DNA of 59,412 nucleotides from a virus, in IMG/VR virus record IMGVR_UViG_3300024520_000077, positions 1 through 59,412 of that record; one strand, given 5' to 3'. This document shows, piece after piece, positions 1 through 8,600 of this stretch. The translations under genes and the position numbers were made by a program. The notes under the pieces are model-generated. The model was given only the letters and a program-made list of their open reading frames with translations, did no database searches and had not been told where the DNA came from. Each line of letters starts with the position of its first letter. The first letter of the stretch is position 1.

Positions 1-147
1 AAAGCCATCGCGCTTCCGGTGCCGGCGACCGAGCGACCTGATCAACTGGAAGAGGAGGCTTTCCGCCGACCTCATGCTCGGAAAGGCCGGCGCGTCGATC
101 TCGGCGGCGGCGGTTGACGGGGCGGGGCGGTTGTGGGAATCTTCCAT
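1..147 (-). CDS. Small hypothetical protein, 3' end cut by window edge
   Basis: Forty-nine codons starting at ATG 147 behind an AGGAGG ribosome site run off the left edge. Apart from its first few residues (MEDSHNRP here, MSKDPTNHP in the other copy), it matches the complete gene at 58468-58725, so it is the second copy of that gene in the terminal repeat. No domain is recognised. The swapped N-terminus falls exactly where the two repeat copies begin to differ. Confidence 0.6.
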   Translation of the reverse strand, partial: MEDSHNRPAPSTAAAEIDAPAFPSMRSAESLLFQLIRSLGRRHRKRDGF

Positions 148-188
148 GGCGGGAGCCTCCTGGTTAGGGGTCAAGGTTGCCGTAGACG

Positions 189-256
189 CGGGCCGGTCAA
201 CTCCGGCCCGTCGTCATTCACGCCAGTCTACCACGCCCTGGGCCTCCCCGGGGCGT
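189..256. terminator. Two conserved hairpins, left copy
   Basis: The first hairpin is CGGGCCGG, loop TCAACT, CCGGCCCG (189-210). The second has a 10-bp stem at 233-256 with a four-base loop, followed on the plus strand by TTT. Both recur at 58767-58834 with different loops and stem bases that still pair. They lie between the tail operon, which ends at 328, and the next minus gene, so a termination or RNA-processing role is likely. The direction is uncertain because neither side has a long T-run. Confidence 0.55.
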
Positions 257-327
257 TTCCCGTCTACGGCGCCACCCGTCGCAGCAGGGTGTCGCGGTTT
301 TCGGAGCCTGACACTCGGTGCTTGACG

Positions 328-3276
328 CTACGGCGCCGGCGTCCCGCTCGCCTCGCTGCTGTCGGCGGACTCGTCGCCGTTGCCGTTGAGGGCGCGCACC
401 GTCCAGGTGTGAAGCAAGCCGTTCGTCAGACCGGTATGGACGAAGCTCGTCCCGGCGATCGGCGAGCCGGGCACCAGCGCCGGCAGGGCCAGGGTCGAGA
501 AGTAGAGGTTGTACCCCGCGGCTCCGTTGATGGCGTCCCAGGTGAGCGTTGCCTCAGTGTCACCGGTGATCACCGAGAGATTCTCCGGCGCTGCCTTGAT
601 GTCGAAGACGGAGCCCGAGACGACGACGAGGTCGACACCTCGATCCGTGATCCCGTGTGTTTTGCCGAGGACGATCATGCCGTCGGTGCCGGCGTCGAGG
701 AAGCGCGCATGAGGCACCGAGATCTCGTCGCCGATGAGGATGTCCTCCGGCCTGGCCATCAGGAGGTAGCTCCACCAGGTCCGCGGCACCTTGAGGAAGT
801 CGGCCAGCCTGCGCCCGAGCCGCGCTGCCTCGACCACGGTAGAGACGTTCGTCCGCCAGAACACCTCTCGGGCCTTGTCGAAGTTGCTCAGGACCTCCTC
901 GTCTCGGAAGACTTCGAGCTCGCTGAAATCCTGAGCGAGCCTTTTCCGCATCGACGGCGAGACCACGGCGGGGATCCTGCCCTCCGCTATAGGCGCGTAG
1001 TTCGGCGCGTAGAGGACGACCACGCGCCAGGCGGGCGGAAGGGTGTCCATCTCGACGATCGTCTCCTCCTCGACGAGAGAGGCGTCGAAGACGGTCCCAG
1101 AGCCGTCGGGCGGCCGGTAGTGTCCGGCCCGCACCTTCTCGACACCCGCCACCCGCGGCGCGTCCGTTGACCACGCGAAGTAGGACTCGAGGAGGGTCGA
1201 CAGCGCCTGCTGGTATGCCAGGTCGCCGCCTGATGGGATCCCCAGAGACCAGGGCGTATCCCGTTCGCCGACCGGTCCGACCCACGTCACGTCCGAGCCC
1301 GACGTGAAGAGGACGTCGTCGATCTCCGTCCCCTCGGCCCGGTCGCGCACGTCCTTGAGCCAAACCAGCGACGTTGGTGCCGTCGTCGTCACTGGCGCCG
1401 ACGTGGTGGCGTCGACCGTGAGTTGGCCGGTGAAGAGGTCGACCGTCGTCAAGGTGCCGTCGCCGATGTCGGTCACCTCGTCGGGGTTCGCGGCGGCGGG
1501 CATGTCGATCGTGATAGAGGCGGCGAGGTCCTCCGCGCTGAATCCGCCGACGGCTTGGTCGGCGCCGAGCTGGGCGTAAGGCCTGCCCTGTCCGTCGTTG
1601 ACGAAGACGAAGAGACCTCCCTCGATGCCGGTGCAGAACCAGATACCGTCCTCGGCATGGCCGCCGCTGATCTCGATCTCCGATCCCTGCCGGAGCTCCG
1701 TCCCCTCGGCGCTCACCAGGGGGCCGAAGGCCAGCCGCGCAAGGGCGGTCGATTCGATTGCCGAGCGGTTGAGGGAGCCGAGATTCGTCCGCAGGCGGAA
1801 CACGCCGGTCTCGGAGTATCCGATCCGGAGAGGAAGGCCGTCGAGGCGCGCTGCGTTGATCGCCGTCGATTGTGAGGACGCGCGGTAGATGGGTTTCGGC
1901 CCCTGGAGCCCGGCGCGGCTTTGAAAGGCGGGCGGGAAGTTGAAGACCGTGCTGAGAATGTAGGGCCAGGAGTCCCCGCGGGGCGATCCTTCTACAGTCG
2001 GCTTGTCGCCCTCCTCACTCTGGACGTAGTCGGCCGTGCCCTGGAAGGTAAGGTCGTTCTCGGCGCCGTCGAAGATGAGATCGTGACTTTCGGTCAGGAG
2101 AGCCCCTATAGAGACGGATCCCTCTAGGAATTTGTAGAGCTGCCACAGATCCCCTTGGCTCGCCCGGTCGTATTCCAGCGGCCCTGCCTGGCGCGTCCTC
2201 ATCTCCTCAGCGCCGATGCTGTCGTCGGAGAGCCAGAATTCCCAGATCCTGGCGCTGAGCGGGTTCACGTCCGGAGCGCCTCGACCGATGCGAAACACCG
2301 TCGCATCCGCCGCCGGGTCCTTCGTCGTCAAGACCGAGGAGACCTGCTCACCGTCGACGTAGAGGTAGAGGCGTGGGTGCGTCGCGGTGGCATCGTAGTC
2401 GACTCCGATCATGAAGGGCCGCGATGTGCCGATCGTGAAGTTGTAGTCAGGGAAGACGAAGGTCACCGCGCCGGCGCCGTCGTCGTGGACGACCTCGACC
2501 GTTGGGCCAGCGCCAGCGGCCCGGAAGCGGACGAAGAGCCGGGCGCTGTAGGTGAAGATCGTGGCGACCTCGACGCCAGTCGGCACCGCGAGAAGCGTCA
2601 TGATCGTCGAGAAGGCCCACGCTCCGGACGTCGGCACGAAGGCCGACGAGGTTACGTCGAGCCAGGCGTCGACCGCTCCACCACCACCCGTCGAGTCGAG
2701 TTCAATCCCATATCCGTGGCCCAGGTAGGGCCGGCGGACCAACTTCCGCTCTTGCGACCACCCCTCGGGAGATTCGGCTTGAAACTCCCAAGACTCCTGG
2801 CCGCGCTTCGCCGTCCGGAGCCGGCCGTAGAAGACCTCGTCGTAGTCGGAGAACTCGTAGGGGTTCCCGTCCCCGTCTCTCTCGGCGCCACGGTAGACGA
2901 CGACCTCGGAGCCGGTGAGCTGGTAATCTCGCCAGTCGTCGAGGGTTGAGCCGTCGGGCCCGCGCCGGTTGGAGACGGAGAAGGTGAAGCGATTCGCCTC
3001 AGTACCGCCCTTGATTCCCGTCCCTCGCGGGAGCTGGCCCACCTGGTTCGCGTTCGGCGGATTCCGAGCGCCAGTCGACTCCTCGAGCTGGTAGCCCGCC
3101 TCCAGCCGGGTCAGGAACATGTCGCCCTCGTCCCGCAGGTGGCGCGCATCTGACACCCTGAGTACCACGGTCACCGGCGCCAGGGCTACGCGGTCGACCT
3201 TGTGCGGCGTCGTAATCTCGATGGCCAGCGTTTTGGCCAGGTCGAGGCGGCGGAGGACGGAGGCGGGAATCGTCAT
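328..3276 (-). CDS. Large tail protein with LamG-like and FN3 domains
   Basis: A 982-residue protein starting at ATG 3276, which overlaps the upstream stop (ATGA). Residues ~180-350 resemble a laminin-G/concanavalin-type jelly roll. The last ~85 residues look like a fibronectin type III domain (LTWDAINGAAGYNLYF and HTWTVRALNGNGDES). Its place at the end of the tail operon and its carbohydrate-binding-type folds suggest a tail-tip or host-contact protein. A second, diverged copy of its C-terminus lies at 59113-59412. Eight residues differ over the ~83 compared, clustered in the central FN3 strands. The tail role is inferred from context; no enzyme motif is seen. Confidence 0.75.
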   Translation of the reverse strand: MTIPASVLRRLDLAKTLAIEITTPHKVDRVALAPVTVVLRVSDARHLRDEGDMFLTRLEAGYQLEESTGARNPPNANQVGQLPRGTGIKGGTEANRFTFSVSNRRGPDGSTLDDWRDYQLTGSEVVVYRGAERDGDGNPYEFSDYDEVFYGRLRTAKRGQESWEFQAESPEGWSQERKLVRRPYLGHGYGIELDSTGGGGAVDAWLDVTSSAFVPTSGAWAFSTIMTLLAVPTGVEVATIFTYSARLFVRFRAAGAGPTVEVVHDDGAGAVTFVFPDYNFTIGTSRPFMIGVDYDATATHPRLYLYVDGEQVSSVLTTKDPAADATVFRIGRGAPDVNPLSARIWEFWLSDDSIGAEEMRTRQAGPLEYDRASQGDLWQLYKFLEGSVSIGALLTESHDLIFDGAENDLTFQGTADYVQSEEGDKPTVEGSPRGDSWPYILSTVFNFPPAFQSRAGLQGPKPIYRASSQSTAINAARLDGLPLRIGYSETGVFRLRTNLGSLNRSAIESTALARLAFGPLVSAEGTELRQGSEIEISGGHAEDGIWFCTGIEGGLFVFVNDGQGRPYAQLGADQAVGGFSAEDLAASITIDMPAAANPDEVTDIGDGTLTTVDLFTGQLTVDATTSAPVTTTAPTSLVWLKDVRDRAEGTEIDDVLFTSGSDVTWVGPVGERDTPWSLGIPSGGDLAYQQALSTLLESYFAWSTDAPRVAGVEKVRAGHYRPPDGSGTVFDASLVEEETIVEMDTLPPAWRVVVLYAPNYAPIAEGRIPAVVSPSMRKRLAQDFSELEVFRDEEVLSNFDKAREVFWRTNVSTVVEAARLGRRLADFLKVPRTWWSYLLMARPEDILIGDEISVPHARFLDAGTDGMIVLGKTHGITDRGVDLVVVSGSVFDIKAAPENLSVITGDTEATLTWDAINGAAGYNLYFSTLALPALVPGSPIAGTSFVHTGLTNGLLHTWTVRALNGNGDESADSSEASGTPAP

Positions 3277-3746
3277 GCCACTGCCCTCGTCTCGCGGTAG
3301 GCGGAGAATCTCGCGGTCGCGTCGTCCATCATGGTCTGGAATTCCGCCTTGGTGCCGCCCCACCGCCTGAACAGGTCGAGGCGTTCCTTCATTGTCAGGA
3401 TGACGCCACGCTCGACGATCTTGACGACGGCCGCGGACGATGCGCGCCAGGTCGGAAACGGGCCGTCCTCCGCGCTGGCCTCGACCGGTCCGACAAGGCG
3501 GACTCTGTACAGGTCGCCGCCGACACACTTCGAGGCGTGAAACCTGGCGTAGCGGCGGTTCGTCGTGGCGTAGACGTAGCCCGACGGCGTCGCCGGGTCG
3601 AGGTCGTGATCTTCGCCCTTCGCGTGCGCCTCACAGACCGGGCAGCCTTCGACGCAGCGGTGGCCCACCATGTCGGGCCGGATCGTGTCGCCCCGGTGAA
3701 GACCAGAGACCCCACCGTGCCACAGGAGTTTAACGCGTGCGTCCAT
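3273..3746 (-). CDS. Possible Arr-like ADP-ribosyltransferase fold protein
   Basis: 157 residues, four bases after the methyltransferase stop. The N-terminus has LWHGGVSGLHRGDTIRP, then a CxxC pair (CPVCEAH), then GYVYATTNRRYARFHAS and LYRVRLVGPVE, and a WRASSAAVVKIVERGV segment. This order (HG...L..GD, VY.T...YA...A, YRV..VGPVE, RA..A.VV) resembles the compact NAD-dependent rifampin ADP-ribosyltransferase fold. H10 and the tyrosine of VYATT would be the candidate NAD-binding residues. The family call is from memory of motifs only. It could be an unrelated structural protein. Confidence 0.4.
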   Translation of the reverse strand: MDARVKLLWHGGVSGLHRGDTIRPDMVGHRCVEGCPVCEAHAKGEDHDLDPATPSGYVYATTNRRYARFHASKCVGGDLYRVRLVGPVEASAEDGPFPTWRASSAAVVKIVERGVILTMKERLDLFRRWGGTKAEFQTMMDDATARFSAYRETRAVA

Positions 3747-3750
3747 CGTC

Positions 3751-4689
3751 CTATCCTATCGTCATCTGCTCAGGCGGCGCCACCGCGGTCGGCGGCTCGA
3801 AGAGGGTGCGCTGGGCGTACCGGTCGACGGCGATCCGCTGGGCTACGTCGATCCACAGCTCGCCGTCGTCCTGCCGCGCCAGGAGGTCACCGCCAAAGAA
3901 GCGCCGGCCGTGGTCGAGCGCGGCTATCAAGGACGTACCCGAGCCGAGGAAGGGGTCGACGACCAGGTCGCCGGGATTCGAGAAGCAGAGGACCAGGCGC
4001 GACGCCAGCCGGTAGGGGTAAGGGGCCGGGTGGCCAGCCGCCTCCAGGTCTACGCATCCGCTCTTGTTCATCCCCACGGCGCCGAGGTCGAAGAGGTCGG
4101 ATGGCATCTTCCATTCCGGCGGCAGGACGCTGGACGTCTGGCCTTTCTGGTCCCGTGCTAGCCTCCTCTTGCCGCCGGGCGAAGGGGTCGAAACGCTACG
4201 CCTGCGACCATTTTCGGCGCTCGTCCTTCGAACCGCGATGGCGGCCTTGTTGAGAGTCCTCTCTCCTGGCGTCGCGAGCCACAAAATGGGCTCCAGGGCT
4301 TTCCTGAAGCCGCGCTCGTAGTGCCCTGTGAACCCCTCCCGAACGTACGCCACCCAGGGGTCCGGAGCGATAAGGCCGAACCGGTCCTTCCAGTCAAGCA
4401 GGACGCGCATTGGCAAGTCCGACCGCTCGGTGTACCCGTCTCCGCGGTAGTCCCGCACGGGGCCGTCGAGGACGCAAAGACACTGACCGCCGTCGGGCCG
4501 GAGGGCTCGCTTGACGGCGTCGCCGAGACGCTGGTAGTCCTCGAGCTTCCAGTGGACCCCGGCGCCGTAGGTGCGCGCGTCCTCATAGGGCGGAGACATC
4601 AGGATCAGATCCACCTTGCCCTCGACCTCGGCCAGGGTGTCGGCGTAGTCGGCTTGGCGGAGGCCGACGAGCAGGTCGAGGGGGTTCAT
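3751..4689 (-). CDS. DNA methyltransferase A (beta-class, SPPY motif)
   Basis: 312 residues, starting at ATG 4689 with ATGA coupling. Motif IV is SPPY near residue 31 and motif I is DPFLGSGTS near the C-terminus, so the order is that of a beta-class amino-methyltransferase (N4-cytosine or N6-adenine; SPPY leans to N4-cytosine). The middle should be the target-recognition part. The gene is a paralogue of methyltransferase B at 52263-53225. The two share nearly the same N- and C-terminal thirds and differ in the centre, so they probably recognise different sites. No restriction enzyme adjoins it; protecting phage DNA from host restriction is the likely role. Confidence 0.85.
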   Translation of the reverse strand: MNPLDLLVGLRQADYADTLAEVEGKVDLILMSPPYEDARTYGAGVHWKLEDYQRLGDAVKRALRPDGGQCLCVLDGPVRDYRGDGYTERSDLPMRVLLDWKDRFGLIAPDPWVAYVREGFTGHYERGFRKALEPILWLATPGERTLNKAAIAVRRTSAENGRRRSVSTPSPGGKRRLARDQKGQTSSVLPPEWKMPSDLFDLGAVGMNKSGCVDLEAAGHPAPYPYRLASRLVLCFSNPGDLVVDPFLGSGTSLIAALDHGRRFFGGDLLARQDDGELWIDVAQRIAVDRYAQRTLFEPPTAVAPPEQMTIG

Positions 4690-4949
4690 GCCGACCACCG
4701 CGGGTCAGGCGGGTTCAGTCGGCCCGTTACCGCGTCCACGACGAAGGCGCCGTTGACGACGCTCAAGGCGTCGGTCGGCCCGATGCCGTGCGCCGTCGGG
4801 TTCTCGGCTCTCGTCGCCGCGTTGCGGGCGATGTTGCCCGTACACATGTCCTGGTGCGCCAGTCCGCCGAGATCCTTGTCGCGGACGCACAGCGCCGGCC
4901 AGGTGACGTGCCGCGTCGATCGAGCGAAGAGGGCGAGCTGGTCGCTCAT
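4686..4949 (-). CDS. Hypothetical protein, 87 aa
   Basis: Coupled on both sides by ATGA overlaps in the methyltransferase A operon. The middle reads TGNIARNAATRAENPTAHGI, a polar segment, followed by a hydrophobic stretch with VVNGAFVVDAV. No membrane segment or metal-binding motif is obvious, and I do not recognise a family. The single cysteine pair (residues 21 and 36) is too widely spaced for a zinc ribbon. Confidence 0.6.
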   Translation of the reverse strand: MSDQLALFARSTRHVTWPALCVRDKDLGGLAHQDMCTGNIARNAATRAENPTAHGIGPTDALSVVNGAFVVDAVTGRLNPPDPRWSA

Positions 4950-5056
4950 GCTGAGGCGTCGATCGCCGCCATGGCCTTGTGCTCGCGGTAGTGCCGCCGC
5001 TCGGCGTGCGCGGCGAGGATCTCGGCGCGGGTCGGCCGGTGCGCGGGCGCGCTCAT
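4946..5056 (-). CDS. Small hypothetical protein, 36 aa
   Basis: ATG 5056 overlaps the upstream stop and its own stop overlaps the next start, so it fits the coupled operon. The peptide begins MSAPAHRPTRAEILAAHAER and is basic and helical-looking. No function is recognised. Confidence 0.5.
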   Translation of the reverse strand: MSAPAHRPTRAEILAAHAERRHYREHKAMAAIDASA

Positions 5057-5370
5057 TGCAACCTCTGGCGGAGGCGAACGCCGGGCGAGGACAGGTGGCT
5101 GCACGTCTCGGCGAAGCCTCGCTCCTCGTCGTCTTGCGGCGTCCGGCGAAATAACTCGGCGGCGAGTGACCATCCGGCCTTGGTCGGCTCGTAGTTTTCG
5201 AGTAAGCCCCGTCGGCGCAGGGCCTCTCGGGAATTTTCCAACCAGACCGAGATGGAAATCAGACCGGTGATCGTCCCTGCAGCCTGGAGCCGCAAGACCC
5301 ACGCCATGCGAGTTGACAGCTTGTGCCTTCGCGCGATGTCGGACGGCAGCTCGGGAAGTTCGTTTCTCAT
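5053..5370 (-). CDS. Winged-helix-like protein, probable regulator
   Basis: 105 residues, first gene of the leftward operon. ATG 5370 lies six bases after a TAGGAT -10 box, so the mRNA is probably leaderless. The segment LPSDIARRHKLSTRMAWVLR reads like a helix-turn-helix, followed by ENSREALRRRGLLENYEPTKAG, which is typical of a winged-helix turn (GLLE...TKAG). Its promoter overlaps an inverted repeat also found at 32550-32565, so autoregulation is possible. DNA binding is inferred from pattern only. Confidence 0.55.
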   Translation of the reverse strand: MRNELPELPSDIARRHKLSTRMAWVLRLQAAGTITGLISISVWLENSREALRRRGLLENYEPTKAGWSLAAELFRRTPQDDEERGFAETCSHLSSPGVRLRQRLQ

Positions 5371-5376
5371 CGGCTC

Positions 5377-5423
5377 ATCCTACCGCGTAGGCACTTGAGT
5401 GTCTAGCCGGACCGTGGTACGCT
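5377..5423. promoter_or_regulatory. Divergent leaderless promoters sharing an inverted repeat
   Basis: Minus strand: TAGACA (5405-5400), 17-bp spacer, TAGGAT (5382-5377), then six bases to ATG 5370. Plus strand: TTGAGT (5395-5400), 17-bp spacer, TACGCT (5418-5423), then seven bases to ATG 5431. The two -35 boxes overlap in CACTTGAGTG, an inverted repeat with a 2-base centre. The same sequence sits at 32550-32567, again on a -35 box. A dimeric regulator could block both directions here. Confidence 0.65.
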
Positions 5424-5430
5424 TCTTGTG

Positions 5431-5676
5431 ATGATGGACACTCTGACAACCGAGCAGCTCGCCGACTTGGAGCCCGACATCCGCGCCGACGTACTCAAGA
5501 CCCGACACTTCCGCCAAGGCATGCGTGCCGCCGTGATAGCGATCCGCGTCCTTGTCGACCAAGGGACGAGCTACGCCGAGGCCGTCGAAATCATGACCTT
5601 CGAGGATCCGCTGCGGCCGAGCGAGTGCGCCTATTGTCAGGCCGATCATCCCGCCGACCCTGACCCGAGCGCCTGA
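5431..5676 (+). CDS. Small acidic protein with C-terminal CxxC
   Basis: 81 residues on the plus strand, convergent with and overlapping the tape-measure 3' end by 31 bases. GTG 5428, ATG 5431 and ATG 5434 are all in frame. 5431 fits the predicted transcription start (leaderless). The start is helical (TLTTEQLADLEPDIRADVLK) and the tail has SECAYCQADH, a possible half zinc site. Standing alone behind a regulated promoter, it may be a small regulator or host-interaction protein; function unknown. Confidence 0.55.
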   Translation: MMDTLTTEQLADLEPDIRADVLKTRHFRQGMRAAVIAIRVLVDQGTSYAEAVEIMTFEDPLRPSECAYCQADHPADPDPSA

Positions 5677-8600
5677 CGGATCCCTTTCAGCTCGTTTTTG
5701 ATCACGCGCAGCTCGGCGTTTGCGTTGCCCTGGCCGATCCACGCGGTGTGGTTCGCGATGGCGGAGAGGCGCGAGCGGATTGCGCCGCCCTGGCCCATGT
5801 CGGAGACGAGGGTCCCGAGCTGGTCGGACATCGCCTGCGCGGTGGCGTTCAGGTTGCCCTCCCCGACGCGGTCGAGAAGAGCTCCGAATTGCAAGCCTTG
5901 CGCCGCCTGGCCCTCGACCATCATGCCGCCCGAGACGGAGATCTCGGCGAGGCTCGCCACGATCAGGTCGAGGCGTTCGGTTTGCTCCACCTGCTCTTGA
6001 GCAGCTTCGGGATCGGTCTTGAACGGCACCTGCCGCGGCGGCTCCTCGCCTGCCGCCTGGATCGCTGCCAGGGCTGCCGCCGACGCCTCCAGGGCGCCGC
6101 GCTGCTCTTCGGTGAGCGTCTCCAGGCCGAGGAGCTGCTCTATGATCGCCAGGAGGGCGGCGAGTTGCTCCGGGGCGAGCTGGTCGGCGACGGCCAGTGT
6201 GCCGCCCAGGAGCTCCAGGAGGGCGGTGAGCTCATCGCTATCGAGTGTGCCGGCGACGGCCAGCGTGCCACTCAGAAGATTGATGATCTCCTGATTATCC
6301 AGGATGACCTGCAAGGCCTCCAGTTCGGCGCGCTGCGCCTCTGAGAGTCCCTCGATCGCCAGGAGGGCGGCCACCGTCGCCTGGAGCTCGCTGAGCTCCT
6401 CGACGGACAAGCCGTCGAGGTGTTCTACGGTTTCAAGCAGGACGCCGGTAATACGTGCGATCTCGACGAGCTGCAAGAGGGTAAGATCATTCCCTGCGCC
6501 TCCTCCGCCGGTGCCCTCGATCGCCGCGACGAGGGCACCGCCGCCGCCCAGGCTGCCCGCGATCTCGTCGAGGCCGATAACGACCTGTTGGCGCAGGAAG
6601 TCGATCGCGTCGCGGAGAAGCTCGTTCTCGGTCGGTTGCTGGGCAAGCAAGCCCTCGATGTCTTCCAGGATGTCGGCGCCGACGATCCGACCGCCGAACT
6701 CCTCGCCGAAGATCCCGCGACCCGCCTCGCGGAAGGCTCGACCAGCCTCGGCGATCTCGCGGAGTTGATCGGGGTCGAGCTGGGACAGATCCGACGGCAA
6801 GCCGGCGATGAGCTCCTGGAACCGCGAGCGCGCCGCGTCGAAACTTTCCGCCGGTGCCCGCGTCTCGCCCCGGATCTCGTCGGCGAGGTCCCGGAGCCCT
6901 TCAAAGGCGTCTTGCCACGCGTCGGCGAGCTCGGCCGCCATCGCCTTCCCGGCCTCGGTGAATTCGTCGGTGCCAGACTTGAGGGTCTTCAAGATCGAAC
7001 CGACGCGCGCGAACTTATCGAAGATGTCCTCGAGCTGCCTGGCCACTGGCCCGAGCCGGCTCTTTCGCGCGGCTTCAAGGAAGTCGTCGAGTTCCTCGCG
7101 GAGACGTTCCAGCTCGTCGCTGGCACCCGACGCAGCAGAGCGAAACCCGCCACGGGCTGACGCCCTGCCGCCCGCCGCGCCGCCGCCATCAGCGGCCGGG
7201 AGGTCAAATCCGAGGACTGCCGCCTCGAGGAAGGCGTCCAGGTTGGCACGGGCCACGCTTTCCGCGATGGCCTCGGCGATCATCTCGCCCATGCCGGACG
7301 CGAGCAGGGCTCGCCTGATATCCGGCGGGAGCCCGGCGATGAAGTCCTCCCAGCCCTCCAGGATCTCCTGGAATTCCTCCGGGGTGCTGGCCCCCTCGAG
7401 CGCTTCCTCGAACCACGCGAGAACCTGCTCTTGGAAGATGTCCGGGATACCCTCGCCGCCGAGGTCCATTCCTGCGACGGCCTCCTCCCACAGCCGGCGG
7501 AGCTGTGTGTCAAGCGGCGTTTCGCCGAGTACCCGGCCGAGCTCCGCCCACCTGGCCGTAATGTCGTCGGCGATGGCCTGAGCGGCGGCGGCCATGACGG
7601 CGTCGAGGGCGACGATGGCCTGCTGGTACTCCTCGAGGGTCAGTCGTCCGGAGGCCAAGTGAGCATCGAACACGGCGAGCGCATCGAGGCGAGCGCGTTC
7701 CTCTGCCGTGACGCCAGCGAGCAGGTCCGCGGTCTCGGCGAGTAGACGATTGAGGTCGGCGAGCGCGTCCGCTCTAGTCCTCCCGCCACCACCGCCACCA
7801 CCTCCGCCGCCCTGGTCTTGCCCCAGAGCGCCGAAGCCGCCCATCTCGTTGATACCGCGCTGGATCTCTTGAATGATCCGGTTGAAGCCCCGCACCTGTT
7901 CGTCTGACAGTATTCCCGCGGCTCGCGCAGCCTGGAGCGTCGCCCGGATCGAGAGGAGCTGCATTCGGGTTTGGAGCTCCAACGCCCGGGCCCGGAGTCG
8001 CTCGGCCAGCTCGCCTTTGCCGGCCAGGTCCGCAAGGCTGGCGAGCTGGCCGAGGAGGCCGACCACGAAATTCTGACGGAAGTTCTGGAGCGCCTGTTGT
8101 ATCTCTGCCGAGGAGAGACCCTCGAGAGTCGTGATGAGCTCCGCAACGATCTCGTCGGCGGTCTTGCCCTCCGCGGCGAGCTCCTCCCATCTTTCCCCGA
8201 GCTCCTTGACGACCTCGTCCGACACTTTCAGGTCGAAAAGGTAGCTCTCGAATTCTTCGCGAGACCTCGCCAGTCCATCGCTACTCCGTGAGGTGGCATC
8301 CGCGTGTAGTAGCGCCGCCTCAGCCCCGGCCCGTAGCTCCTCCTCGAGCTTGGCGACCCCGGCCGGACCAGCTATGGCGATGGCGTCCTGGAGCTGTTCC
8401 CACTCTCCGAGGAAGCTCTGAACGCCTCCGACCGACCGGACCAAGGCGGCGGCCTCATCGATCAGAGACTGAATCCGCCGGCGCTCGGCTTCAACGACGC
8501 GCTCCGTTGCAATGCCGAGATCGGCGGCAATCGTCAGCCGCACCCGCATATCTGCGGTGACCTCAGATATGAACTGTTCCCATGGCGTTCGTAGCGCTGC

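Larger units (their letters stand above)
1..628. repeat. Left copy of the diverged terminal repeat
   Basis: Bases 1 to about 127 are identical to 58576-58702. After that the two ends diverge but stay alignable, and position 628 corresponds to the last base of the window. The left copy lacks the holin-like gene present on the right (58838-59110) and has a short unrelated stretch in its place. This indicates a circular or terminally redundant genome whose contig ends come from slightly different variants, or a real imperfect terminal duplication. Confidence 0.85.

Noticed and set aside
133-1170. A long plus-strand frame opposite the tail gene
   Set aside because: Arginine/aspartate-rich antisense shadow; no ribosome site and no protein-like pattern.
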